NCBI GenBank assembly: GCA_005792545.1
Contig: SXRM01000400.1
Coordinates: forward strand, 1-38,660
DNA from: Pseudomonadota bacterium
Lineage (GTDB): Bacteria > Myxococcota_A > UBA9042
Direction: 5' to 3'
Length of the DNA: 38,660 nt
The position numbers and the translations under genes are program-made. Position 1 is the first letter of the stretch, and each line of letters starts with the position of its first letter. Positions 7,628 through 16,648 of this stretch are shown in pieces. A model generated the notes under the pieces. The model ran no database searches. It had not been told where the DNA came from and saw only the letters and a program-made list of their open reading frames with translations.

Positions 7628-10600
7628 ATGACGCCTTCGCATGTTTTCGACGCCCTCGCCCACCCCGCGCGTGCGCGAGCCTGGCAGCATTTCGCCGCCG
7701 GTTTGATTGCGCTGGGCGCCCTCGCAGCGGGGTGTGGCGAGGAAATTACCGACTTCGACAGCCTGTATCTGGTCATCAGCGCCGACAAGACGCCGGAGCG
7801 GGTGGCGCGGCTTGAATTCGACCTGGTGAACCCGGCTGGCGAAAAACTGCTGAGTGCCGGCAACGACAAGCTCAAAGTCACGCTGCCGGCGACGGTCGAC
7901 CTAACGGCGGCGCCGTTTCGGGTGCAGATCAAGCCAAACAAGGCGTGGTTCGGCACCTTGCAGCTGCGCATCTTGGGATTTGACGCCGCCGGGTCTGCGC
8001 AGGCGAGCCACAACGGCACGGTGAACAGCGCCGACAAAGGCGAACGCGCCATCCAGCTGGTCGCTATCGGCTCCAAGCCCAACTGCGACGCTGACGGCGA
8101 CGGCGTGCCCAAATGTAGCGCAGAGTGCCAACCCAAGGGCGCACTTTGTGACTGCCTGGACGACGCCACCCCCGACCCCGACCACGGCAACGTGCCCAAG
8201 GGCAAGTTGGCCAGCCCGTTTCTCAAAGAAGACAGCTGCCTGGACGCAGGCGACGGCATCGACCAGGACTGTGACGGCAACGACTTGCCCAAGGTCGACA
8301 GCGACGGCGATGGCGACCCGGACTGCGTCGAGCAGCAGAAGTGCCCGACCGTAGAAGGCAAGCCGCCCGAAAAGAACCCGGATGTCTCGAGCAAAGCCCC
8401 GGACCTGTGCGACGGCATCGACAACAACTGCGACGGCAAGGTCGATGCGGGCCTGGATTTCGTCGACATCGACGGCCAGAAAAAGACGCTGGCCAAGGGC
8501 GACGACTGTGGCCTGGGCGTGTGCAAAGGCGGCAAGGTCGAGTGCGCGGCCGACAAGAAAAGCCTGGTGTGCAGCACAGCGAGTGCCAAGAACGAAGAGG
8601 TCTGCGGCAACGGCGCGGACGACGACTGCGACGGCCAGCTGGACGAGGGCTGCGAATCGGACGACCTGGACGGTGACGGTGTCGCCAACTGCAAGGAAGT
8701 CGGCGCCGCCATCGACCCCAAGTGCAAGGGTGCCGGGCCGGCGGGACCGTGCAAGTTTAAGTTCGCGGCCTTCCACTCGGAGTACCACCCGGGCGCCACA
8801 GAGCCGTGCTGCCCGGCGGGCCAGGACTGCTCCGGCAAGGAAGGCCTCTGGGACTTCAATTGCGACGGCAAGGTCGTGGCTTGCCCGGCGGACGACCCGG
8901 ATGGCGACGGTCAAACGGCGGCGGCGGGGGACTGCGCGCCAGACAACCCGGACGTCTTCTCGGGTGCCAAGAAGCAGAAGTGTGGCGATGGCAAGGGGCC
9001 GTGCCCCATCGACGGCGATGTGCCGTGCAGCAACGACAAAGACGGCGACCAGTACAACGCCGATGTGGACTGCAACGACGGCGACAAGGCGGTCAACCCC
9101 GCCGCGGTCGAGGTCTGTAACGGCATCGACGACGACTGCGACGGCATCGTCGACGACGGCAACCCCAGCGCGGCAGACGCCGTTTGCGGCGACAAGGACG
9201 GCGAGTGTGGCCTGGTGACCGGCATCACCGTGTGCAAGCACTTTGTCGCCAAGGACGCGACGTTCAAGCCGGACGACCTCGACTGCGCGACCACTTCGCC
9301 GTACAAGGCCGCCGCAGACGGCAAGACCGGCATTTGCGTGGGTTGCTACGGCGACAACCGGCCGAGCAAAGAGAGCTGCGACGACAAAGACAACGACTGC
9401 GATGCAACCACCGACGAGGATTTTCCCTACGAGGAAGAGAGCAGCAAGAAGCCGCTGTTGTGGGGCCAGGCGTGCGACGGCGTCGGCACCTGCAGCACGG
9501 GAACCGTGCAGTGCGGCAGCCCGGCCAAGACCATCTGTTCGACCGATCCGGGCGGCAAGGAAGACCAGAGCAAGGCCGAGTCGTGTGACAACAAGGACAA
9601 CAACTGCAACGGCAAAACCGACGAAAATCTGACGCTCATCAACGACAGCAAGTGCCAAAAAGTGGGCGTTTGCGCGTCCGGCCTCAAGAACATTGAGACC
9701 ATCTGCGTTGCGGGCTTGTGGCGTTGCGACTATGCCAAGGTCATCGGCACCGAGTACGACAAGAACAAGACCTGCGCGGCCGGCGACTCAAGCTGCCAAT
9801 GCGAGGGCCTCGATCCGACCAAGCCGCCGATGTGCTACGCGATGAAAGAGTCGAGCTGCGACGCCCTGGACAACGACTGTGATGGCTCAACCGACGAAGA
9901 TTTCGACTTTGCGGACTGGAACAAGAAGTCGCTCAAGATTGGCTCGGGCTGCGGCACTGGCGCTTGCGCGGGCGGCAAGGTCGTCTGTGAAGGTGGCATC
10001 AGCACCAAGGGCATTTTAACCTGCGACACGCTCATCAAGGTCAGCAAAGAGAAGTGCAACAGCGCCGACGACGACTGCGACGGACAGACCGACGAACTGA
10101 ACGAGATGCCGATCACCGACTCGACCTGTCTGCTGACCGGCGTGTGCAGCAAGGACAACGTCGTGCACACCTGCCCCGCCGGCAAGTGGCTGTGCAACTA
10201 CGGCGCGGTCAAGGGCTACGAGGAAGGCAAAGAGGTCACCTGCGACGGCCTGGACAACGACTGCGACGGCCAGACCGACGAGGACTTCGTCTTCAAGGAC
10301 TTTGACGGCAAGTCGCAGAAGGTGGGCGATGGCTGCGGCACGGGCGTCTGCAAAGACGGCAAGACCGTGTGCAGCGCGGACAAGAAGGGTCTTACTTGCA
10401 ACACGCTGGTCAACGTCGCCGCGGAAATTTGCGACTACAAGGACAATGACTGCGACGGCCAGAGCGACGAAGACTTCAGCTACACGCAAGAGGGCGGCAA
10501 GATCGTCGCGATGGGCCAGGGCTGCGACGGCATCGGCGTGTGCGCCGCTGGCACGGTCGAGTGCACGCCTGGCAAGACCAACGAGGCCACTTGCTCCACC

Positions 10601-13600
10601 GACCCCAACGGCAGCAAGAAAGCGGACACCGCCGAGAAGTGCAACGACCTGGACGACGACTGCGACAAAGTCGCCGACGAAGGCTGCGACTTGGACAAAG
10701 ACGGGTACTGCACGGCCGCCATGGACACCATCGGCAACCCCAAGTCGTGCCCCAAGGGCGGCAAAGACTGTGACGACGACCCGTCCAAGAACAAGGACGC
10801 TGGCCTCGTCAACCCCGGTGCGGGCGAGCAGTGCGACAGCATCGACAACAACTGCGCAGGCGGCACGGACGAGATCTTTAGCTACAAGGAGCCGACCGGC
10901 GCCAGCATCGGGGTCGGTCAGGGCTGCGGCCTCGGCGAGTGCGCGCTCGCCAAAAGCAAGGTCATCTGCCTCGCCAACAAGACCGGCACGGAGTGTCCTG
11001 GCTACAAGCCCGCCGAAGAGATCTGCGACAACAAGGACAACGACTGCGACGGCCAAGTAGACGAGGGCTGCGACAAGGACGGCGACAAGTACTGCGACGC
11101 CGGCATGAAAGTCGCCGGCGTGCCGACCGTGTGTCCGAGCACCAAGATCAGCAAAGACGGTAGCCCAGGCGACGACTGCAACGACGATCCAGCCAAGAAC
11201 GGCAAGGCCATCAACCCGGGCTCCGGCGAGGTCTGCGACGACATCGACAACAACTGCGCGCTCGGCAAGGACGAGGGCTGCGACGACGACAACGACGACT
11301 ACTGCGACGGCAAGATCGCGATTGTCGGCACGCCGTCGATCTGCCCCAAGGGCGGCAATGACTGCAACGATGACAAGAGCGGCATCAACCCGTCGGCGCT
11401 CGAGATCTGCGATGACATCGACAACAATTGCAGCACCAAGTCCGATGAAGGCTGTGACGACGACGGCGACAAGTACTGCGACGCCACCATCGCAGTCGTC
11501 GGTTCGCCCGCCGTTTGCCCCAAGACCGTGGCGGTCGGCGGCAAAGGCGACGATTGCAATGACACGACCGCGGCCATCATGCCGGCGGCGGCCGAAATCT
11601 GCGACGACATCGACAACAACTGCAACGCCAGCAAGGACGAAGGCTGCGACAAAGACAGCGATTTGTATTGCGATGCCAAGATCCCAATCGTCGGCACGCC
11701 GCAGATCTGCCCCAAGGGCGGCAACGACTGCAACGACAGCCTGAACACCATCAACCCGTCGGCCTTGGAGATCTGCGACGACATCGACAACAACTGCAAC
11801 ACCAACAAGGACGAGGGCTGCGACGACGACGGCGACAAGTTCTGCGACGGTGGCGTCAGCGTAGTCGGCACGCCGCTCGTGTGCCCGCTGACCAAAGCCG
11901 TGGGCGGCAAGGGCGACGACTGCAACGACGACGCCAAGACCGGCGGCGCCATCAACCCCAACGCGGCGGAAGTCTGTGACGACCTCGACAATAACTGCGC
12001 GAGCGGCAAGGACGAGGGCTGTGACAACGACAACGACAAGTACTGCGATGCCACCCTTGCAGTCATCGGCACGCCCACGGTGTGCCCGCTGACCAAGGCG
12101 GTGGGCGGCAAGGGCGACGATTGCAACGACGATCCAGGCAAGAACGGCATCCTGGTCAACCCCGGCAAGAAAGAGTCGTGCGGCAACGGCATCGACGACC
12201 AGTGCGACGGCAAGACCGACGACGAGGGCGCTGTCAACTGCACCGACTTGTTTTTTGACTCGGACAAGGACGGCTTTGGTGCGGGCAGCAGCAAGTGCCT
12301 GTGCAAGCCCAACGACATCGCCAACTACACCGCCACGGCGGGTGGCGACTGCGTCGACACCGACAAACTGGTGTTCCCTGGCCAGAAAGAAACCTGCGCC
12401 ACCAGCGGCGACGACAACTGCAACAGCAGCGCCAACGACCAGGACGCGACCGACTGCAAGGACTTCTACCTCGACGCCGACGCCGACACGTTCGGTTCAG
12501 CGACCAAGAAGTGCTTGTGCCAGGCCGATGTACCCAGCAAGTACACCGCGGTGGCTGGCACCGACTGCAACGACGACCCGGGTAAGGGCGGCTCGGCGGT
12601 CAACCCGAGCAAGACCGAGCTCTGCAACGACATCGACGACAACTGCGCCACAGGCATCGACGAGGGCTGCGACGACGACAACGACGACCACTGCGACGCC
12701 AAAATGACGGTGGTCGGCAAGCCAGTGACATGCACCAAGACCGATGGCGGCAGTAGCCCGGGCAAGGCCGGCAACGACTGCGACGACGCCAAAGTCGACA
12801 TCAACCCCGGCAAGACCGAAGCGTGCAACGACGTTGACGACAACTGCGTGGCCGGCGTCGACGAGAACTGCGATGCCGACAACGACGACTACTGCAACGC
12901 CGGCATGGTCACGACCGGCACGCCGGCCGTCTGTCCCAAAGGCGGCGGCGACTGCAACGACGTGGCGCTCGGCGGCGGCAAGGACATCAACCCGGCTGCG
13001 ACCGAAATCTGTGACGACGTCGACAACAACTGCGCGGGCGGCAAAGACGAAGGCTGCGACGACGACAACGACGACCACTGCGACAAGGGCATGACCGTAG
13101 TCGGCAAACCCACGACATGCAGCAAGACCGACGGCGGCAACAGCCCCGGCAAGGCGGGCAACGATTGCGACGACGCCAAGTCGGACATCAAGCCCGGCGC
13201 AACCGAGACGTGCGACAACGTGGACAACGACTGTTCGGGCATCACCGACGAGGGTTGTGACGACGACAACGACGACTACTGCGATGCGGGCAAGACCGTC
13301 ATCGGCAAGCCCGCCACCTGCGCACAGACCGACGGCGGCGCCAGCCCGGGCAAGGCCGGCAATGACTGCGACGACGCCAAAACCGACGTCAAACCAGGCG
13401 CAACGGAGATCTGCGACAACGTCGACAACAACTGCAGCGGTGCCACCGACGAAGGCTGCGACGACGACAACGACGACTACTGCGACGCCGGCATGACGGT
13501 GGTCGGCAAGCCGGTGACGTGCAGCAAGACCGATGGCGGCGCCAGCCCCGGCAAGGCGGGCAACGACTGCAACGACGCGGCGGTTACGGCGTTCCCTGGC

Positions 13601-14488
13601 AACACCGAAGCGTGCGACGACCTCGACAACAACTGCAGCGGCGCCACGGATGAGGGCTGCGACGACGACATCGACGGCTATTGCGACGCCACCATGAAGG
13701 TCATCGGCAAGCCCAAGGCCTGCGCTAGCAATGCGGACGGCGGCAATGCTCCGGGCAAGTCAGGAGCCGATTGCGATGACGGCAAGGTCGACGTCAAGCC
13801 GGGCGCCGTGGAAATCTGCGACGACGTCGACAACAACTGCAGCGGAGCCACCGACGAGACCTGCGACGACGACAACGACGACTACTGCGACAAGAACATG
13901 ACGGTCATCGGCAAGCCCAAGGTCTGCCCGAAAAGCGATGGCGGCAGCAGCCCCGGTAAAGCGGGCGACGACTGCCTCGACGACGGCTTGACCGCGGGCA
14001 AGGCCTTCCCGACCAACGCAGAGGTCTGCGACGACATCGACAACAACTGCAGCGGCGCCACCGACGAGACTTGCGACGTCGACAACGACGACTACTGCGA
14101 CGCAGTGCAGACCGTGTACGGCACGCCGACTACCTGCAAAAAGACGACGGGCCTGGTGACCGGCAGCCCCGGCAACGACTGCAAGGACGACGACAATGCC
14201 ATTAATCCCGGAGCGACTGAGGTCTGCAACAACAAGGACGACGACTGCAAATCCGGCGTAGATAACGGCGTCAAGCCGAGCATCGCGGATTGCAGCAAGA
14301 TGACCAAGGGCGTCTGCACCGCCGCAGCTGTCGAGGGCGTGGCAGTGTGCAGTGCTGGCGTGTGGGACTGCAAATACACGTCGATCCCGCTGTACGAATG
14401 CGATACGGGCGCCTGCAAAGAGCTGAGCTGCACCGATGGCAAGGACAACAACTGCGACGGCACCATCGAATCGCCATGCGGCCCCTGA
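7628..14488 (+). CDS. Giant lipoprotein built of MopE-type Cys/Asp repeats
   Basis: A 2286-residue predicted outer-surface lipoprotein. The ATG at 7628 follows GAGG (7614-7617). Starting at the in-frame TTG at 7598 would add 10 residues before the signal peptide and is less likely. The signal peptide (AAGLIALGALAAGC) ends in a lipobox Cys. Residues about 40-155 look like a beta-sandwich domain. From about 155 on the protein consists of Cys/Asp/Asn/Gly repeats: first irregular ones with cores such as CDGIDNNCDGKVD and CDNKDNNCNGKTDE separated by modules with an LxxGxxCGxGxC pattern. Then come 16 tandem units of about 67 residues (residues 1131-2197) running from E-x-C-D-D-x-D-N-N-C to an INPGA-like end, each with an acidic DDDNDDYCD loop. 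Homologous repeats are annotated as putative metal-binding motifs of MopE, a secreted copper-binding protein of methanotrophs; the acidic loops would suit calcium too. The likely role is a long, metal-stabilised surface fibre or stalk. It has no obvious C-terminal anchor or enzyme domain. Confidence 0.92.
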   Translation: MTPSHVFDALAHPARARAWQHFAAGLIALGALAAGCGEEITDFDSLYLVISADKTPERVARLEFDLVNPAGEKLLSAGNDKLKVTLPATVDLTAAPFRVQIKPNKAWFGTLQLRILGFDAAGSAQASHNGTVNSADKGERAIQLVAIGSKPNCDADGDGVPKCSAECQPKGALCDCLDDATPDPDHGNVPKGKLASPFLKEDSCLDAGDGIDQDCDGNDLPKVDSDGDGDPDCVEQQKCPTVEGKPPEKNPDVSSKAPDLCDGIDNNCDGKVDAGLDFVDIDGQKKTLAKGDDCGLGVCKGGKVECAADKKSLVCSTASAKNEEVCGNGADDDCDGQLDEGCESDDLDGDGVANCKEVGAAIDPKCKGAGPAGPCKFKFAAFHSEYHPGATEPCCPAGQDCSGKEGLWDFNCDGKVVACPADDPDGDGQTAAAGDCAPDNPDVFSGAKKQKCGDGKGPCPIDGDVPCSNDKDGDQYNADVDCNDGDKAVNPAAVEVCNGIDDDCDGIVDDGNPSAADAVCGDKDGECGLVTGITVCKHFVAKDATFKPDDLDCATTSPYKAAADGKTGICVGCYGDNRPSKESCDDKDNDCDATTDEDFPYEEESSKKPLLWGQACDGVGTCSTGTVQCGSPAKTICSTDPGGKEDQSKAESCDNKDNNCNGKTDENLTLINDSKCQKVGVCASGLKNIETICVAGLWRCDYAKVIGTEYDKNKTCAAGDSSCQCEGLDPTKPPMCYAMKESSCDALDNDCDGSTDEDFDFADWNKKSLKIGSGCGTGACAGGKVVCEGGISTKGILTCDTLIKVSKEKCNSADDDCDGQTDELNEMPITDSTCLLTGVCSKDNVVHTCPAGKWLCNYGAVKGYEEGKEVTCDGLDNDCDGQTDEDFVFKDFDGKSQKVGDGCGTGVCKDGKTVCSADKKGLTCNTLVNVAAEICDYKDNDCDGQSDEDFSYTQEGGKIVAMGQGCDGIGVCAAGTVECTPGKTNEATCSTDPNGSKKADTAEKCNDLDDDCDKVADEGCDLDKDGYCTAAMDTIGNPKSCPKGGKDCDDDPSKNKDAGLVNPGAGEQCDSIDNNCAGGTDEIFSYKEPTGASIGVGQGCGLGECALAKSKVICLANKTGTECPGYKPAEEICDNKDNDCDGQVDEGCDKDGDKYCDAGMKVAGVPTVCPSTKISKDGSPGDDCNDDPAKNGKAINPGSGEVCDDIDNNCALGKDEGCDDDNDDYCDGKIAIVGTPSICPKGGNDCNDDKSGINPSALEICDDIDNNCSTKSDEGCDDDGDKYCDATIAVVGSPAVCPKTVAVGGKGDDCNDTTAAIMPAAAEICDDIDNNCNASKDEGCDKDSDLYCDAKIPIVGTPQICPKGGNDCNDSLNTINPSALEICDDIDNNCNTNKDEGCDDDGDKFCDGGVSVVGTPLVCPLTKAVGGKGDDCNDDAKTGGAINPNAAEVCDDLDNNCASGKDEGCDNDNDKYCDATLAVIGTPTVCPLTKAVGGKGDDCNDDPGKNGILVNPGKKESCGNGIDDQCDGKTDDEGAVNCTDLFFDSDKDGFGAGSSKCLCKPNDIANYTATAGGDCVDTDKLVFPGQKETCATSGDDNCNSSANDQDATDCKDFYLDADADTFGSATKKCLCQADVPSKYTAVAGTDCNDDPGKGGSAVNPSKTELCNDIDDNCATGIDEGCDDDNDDHCDAKMTVVGKPVTCTKTDGGSSPGKAGNDCDDAKVDINPGKTEACNDVDDNCVAGVDENCDADNDDYCNAGMVTTGTPAVCPKGGGDCNDVALGGGKDINPAATEICDDVDNNCAGGKDEGCDDDNDDHCDKGMTVVGKPTTCSKTDGGNSPGKAGNDCDDAKSDIKPGATETCDNVDNDCSGITDEGCDDDNDDYCDAGKTVIGKPATCAQTDGGASPGKAGNDCDDAKTDVKPGATEICDNVDNNCSGATDEGCDDDNDDYCDAGMTVVGKPVTCSKTDGGASPGKAGNDCNDAAVTAFPGNTEACDDLDNNCSGATDEGCDDDIDGYCDATMKVIGKPKACASNADGGNAPGKSGADCDDGKVDVKPGAVEICDDVDNNCSGATDETCDDDNDDYCDKNMTVIGKPKVCPKSDGGSSPGKAGDDCLDDGLTAGKAFPTNAEVCDDIDNNCSGATDETCDVDNDDYCDAVQTVYGTPTTCKKTTGLVTGSPGNDCKDDDNAINPGATEVCNNKDDDCKSGVDNGVKPSIADCSKMTKGVCTAAAVEGVAVCSAGVWDCKYTSIPLYECDTGACKELSCTDGKDNNCDGTIESPCGP
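11018..14218 (+). repeat. Sixteen in-frame tandem repeats of about 200 nt within the giant lipoprotein gene
   Basis: Each unit starts at a Glu codon followed by a Cys codon and encodes E-x-C-(D/N)-x-x-D-(N/D)-(N/D)-C. I located unit starts at 12617, 12818, 13004, 13205, 13406, 13607, 13811 and 14021, giving spacings of 201, 186, 201, 201, 201, 204 and 210 nt. Units 7 and 8 (about 12178-12616) are divergent, with FFDSDKDGFG and FYLDADADTFG in place of the usual acidic loop. Units 11-15 are the most alike. All length changes are multiples of three, so the frame is kept. Confidence 0.9.
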
Positions 14489-14535
14489 AAAACTAGCCTG
14501 ACCTGCGGCCCAGTGCTGCAAGGAAAACGTAGACC

Positions 14536-15666
14536 ATGGAACGACGCCGATCTGGCGAGCGCCGCACCGACGACCGCCGCGACCCGCGCCACGACAGCCG
14601 CTCTTCGGACCCGCGCTATGACAGCCGCGGCGGCGATCCGCGCAACCCGGGCGGCATTCGGCGCTCTGGGCCGGCGTCGGTCGGCATTCAAATCACGCCG
14701 GTGCTGCCGTTTGGCAAGCCTGACTTGCCGCCACCGCCGCCCAAGCCCGAACGTGTACCCGATCCGATTGCCGAGCCCGGCACCAGCAGCGTCCGGGAAG
14801 AAGAAGCGGCACAAGCGCAGAGGCGCGACGAGGCCCGGCAACGGCGGCGCGACGCAGTGCAGCAAGCGCTGATCGCCAGACGCAAGACCAAAGCGAACGC
14901 CAACGAGCCGCGGCTGGCGCTCAAGCAGATCTGCCGCATCGTGCACGTGGACGAGGACCTCATCGTGGTCGACAAGCTCGCAGGTGTGCCGGTCGCGCCC
15001 TCGCGCGGCTACCACCGGCGTAGCGTCATCCATGCGCTGCACCAAATGGGCTACCCGGTCGTCTACCCAGCGAGCCTGCTCGACATGGAAGCCAGCGGCC
15101 TGGTGGTGTTTTCGCGCTCGGAAGAGGCGGCGCAGGCGCTGCGCTGGAACTGGCGATCACGGCTTTGCCAACGGCAGTACGTGGTCGTCGTCCAAGGCGA
15201 CCTGCCGGGCAGCCATGGCAAGATCGCGGTCGCGAGCGGCGCTGTACGCGAAGGCAACGCGGTGCGCCATCAGGCGTTGCCGGTCGAGGCCGGCGGTCGC
15301 ACGGGCACCACCGAATGGAAATTGCTGGCGCGCGGTCGCGGCATGACGCGGCTGCACTGCACGATCAAAAGCGGCCGCTGCCACCAGATTCGCATCCACT
15401 TCGCCGCAATCGGCTATCCGCTGGTTGGCGACAAAGTCTACGGCGCAGTCCACAACGAGATGCCGCTGGAGGCCCTGATCGAGGCGCCGGGAAAGCACTA
15501 CGACAGTCCGCACCTGGCCCAGGGCACGGTGGCGCTACATTGCTGCCGCATCCAGATCCCGCACCCGACCACCCAGCAGCCGATGGACTGGCAGGCGCCG
15601 GTGCCGCGGCGGATCACGTCGCTGATGCCGGGTGCGTGGACCGTGCACGGTATTGGCAAAGACTAG
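14536..15666 (+). CDS. RluA-family pseudouridine synthase with Arg/Asp-rich N-terminal extension and altered HRLD motif
   Basis: A 376-residue protein that should isomerise uridine to pseudouridine in rRNA or tRNA. The catalytic domain starts near residue 125: VHVDEDLIVVDKLAGVPVAP (motif I), then ASLLDMEASGLVVFSR, where the family normally has (V/I)HRLDxxTSGL (motif II), RQYVVVVQGD (motif III, Tyr kept), and GRCHQIRIHFAAIGYPLVGD with KVYG (the C-terminal motif, intact). The catalytic Asp is present, but His-Arg before it are Ser-Leu. No S4 domain is seen. Residues 1-50 are an Arg/Asp/Ser-rich low-complexity tail with repeated DPR(H/Y)DSR units, perhaps RNA-binding. The ATG at 14536 has AAGGAA at 14520-14525. 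It is 47 nt downstream of the giant lipoprotein gene, with a possible TAGCCT -10 at 14494-14499. Which RNA site is modified cannot be told. Confidence 0.87.
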   Translation: MERRRSGERRTDDRRDPRHDSRSSDPRYDSRGGDPRNPGGIRRSGPASVGIQITPVLPFGKPDLPPPPPKPERVPDPIAEPGTSSVREEEAAQAQRRDEARQRRRDAVQQALIARRKTKANANEPRLALKQICRIVHVDEDLIVVDKLAGVPVAPSRGYHRRSVIHALHQMGYPVVYPASLLDMEASGLVVFSRSEEAAQALRWNWRSRLCQRQYVVVVQGDLPGSHGKIAVASGAVREGNAVRHQALPVEAGGRTGTTEWKLLARGRGMTRLHCTIKSGRCHQIRIHFAAIGYPLVGDKVYGAVHNEMPLEALIEAPGKHYDSPHLAQGTVALHCCRIQIPHPTTQQPMDWQAPVPRRITSLMPGAWTVHGIGKD

Positions 15667-15745
15667 CGCGCAGGGTGCCGCGACGACTTCGGCCCGCGCA
15701 GACCGGCCGGCTGAAGCCTGCTTGACGCTCGGATCGGCGCGCGAG

Positions 15746-16648
15746 ATGATCAGCGGCATGGTTGCGCACTTGCGATGGTTGTCTGCGTGGTTGTGCTTGC
15801 TGGCAGCTTGCCTTCACGCGGTTCCGCGTCTGGCCGAGGCCGCTCCGAGTTCGAGCGACCTCAAGGTTGCCCAGGCCAAGGCGGTAGAAGCCAAGGCCTA
15901 TTACGGCCGCGCGCTCTACAAAGAGGCTGCCGATACGTTCATGGAAGCTTATGCGCTCTCGCAGGCGCCGGACATGATGTACAACGCTGCGCGGGCCTAC
16001 GAAATGGGCAAGTTGTTGGAGCGCGCGCGCGCCTTGTACGAAACGTACTTGGGCCTGCCCGGGGTGTCGGACGACGGCAAGAAAGAAGCCAAGGCCCGAA
16101 TTGCCGCGATCGTTGCCCAGCTTGACGCCAAGGTCGAGCCGGCGCGCACGGAGCCACCCAAGCCAGAGCCCGCCAAGCCTGCGTCGGCCAAGCCAGAACC
16201 GCCGACACCCGAGCCCGTGCGGCCAACGCCAGCCAAACCGGAATCCGCAAAGGTCGCAGCCCCAACACAGGCGACGCCGACCACGGCCGTTGGCGAGCCC
16301 CTGCCGAGCAGCAATGCGCATTGGTGGTGGGCCGGCGGCGCGGGCCTGGCGCTGCTGCTTTCGCTCGGCATGTACAACAACGGCGTGGCCAAGGCCGATG
16401 CAGCAAACGCCATGGATTTCAGCAAACCGGACGCGGTGAAGAACTACAACGAGGCCTTCGACCAGGCCGAAGCGGACCGGTCAGCTGCCGTGTTCATGCT
16501 GGCGGTCGGATTGGGCCTCGGCGGCTGGGCTGCGCACAAGTGGATGACCCGACCGGGCCAGCCAACCAAAGCGGTGCGATGGTGGGTGGCGCCAGCCTGG
16601 TCGGCGGAAACGGGCGCCGGCGCGGTAACTTGGGGTGCAGCGTGGTAA
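15746..16648 (+). CDS. TPR-containing exported/membrane protein with proline-rich linker
   Basis: About 300 residues. The frame is open from a GTG at 15632, but that region overlaps the pseudouridine synthase; the ATG at 15746 or the one at 15758 puts a signal-peptide-like segment (LRWLSAWLCLLAACLHAV, then AEA before APSSS) at the N-terminus. Neither has a convincing ribosome-binding site. Residues about 42-107 form one to two tetratricopeptide-like repeats (YYGRALYKEAADTFMEAYAL, then MMYNAARAYEMG and ARALYETYLG). Residues about 130-190 are Pro/Lys/Glu/Ala repeats (PPKPEPAKPASAKPEPPTPE). Two hydrophobic segments follow (about 192-210 and 247-265). This architecture is common in myxobacterial envelope proteins; the role is probably protein-protein interaction. 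Its stop codon overlaps the start of the next gene. Confidence 0.78.
   Translation: MISGMVAHLRWLSAWLCLLAACLHAVPRLAEAAPSSSDLKVAQAKAVEAKAYYGRALYKEAADTFMEAYALSQAPDMMYNAARAYEMGKLLERARALYETYLGLPGVSDDGKKEAKARIAAIVAQLDAKVEPARTEPPKPEPAKPASAKPEPPTPEPVRPTPAKPESAKVAAPTQATPTTAVGEPLPSSNAHWWWAGGAGLALLLSLGMYNNGVAKADAANAMDFSKPDAVKNYNEAFDQAEADRSAAVFMLAVGLGLGGWAAHKWMTRPGQPTKAVRWWVAPAWSAETGAGAVTWGAAW

Noticed and set aside
7901-9658. 585-residue open frame on the minus strand opposite the giant lipoprotein
   Set aside because: It is Val/Ala-rich shadow sequence created by the GAC/GGC-rich codons of the repeat gene; no domain, signal or ribosome-binding site.
11299-12324. 341-residue minus-strand frame, with similar short ones about every 201 nt up to 14085
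   Set aside because: These Ser/Gln/Leu-rich frames recur with the repeat period of the sense gene, so they are its mirror image and not genes.
11018-14218. Regular direct repeats considered as a CRISPR array
   Set aside because: Units are about 200 nt, coding, in frame throughout, and have no short repeat/unique spacer structure.
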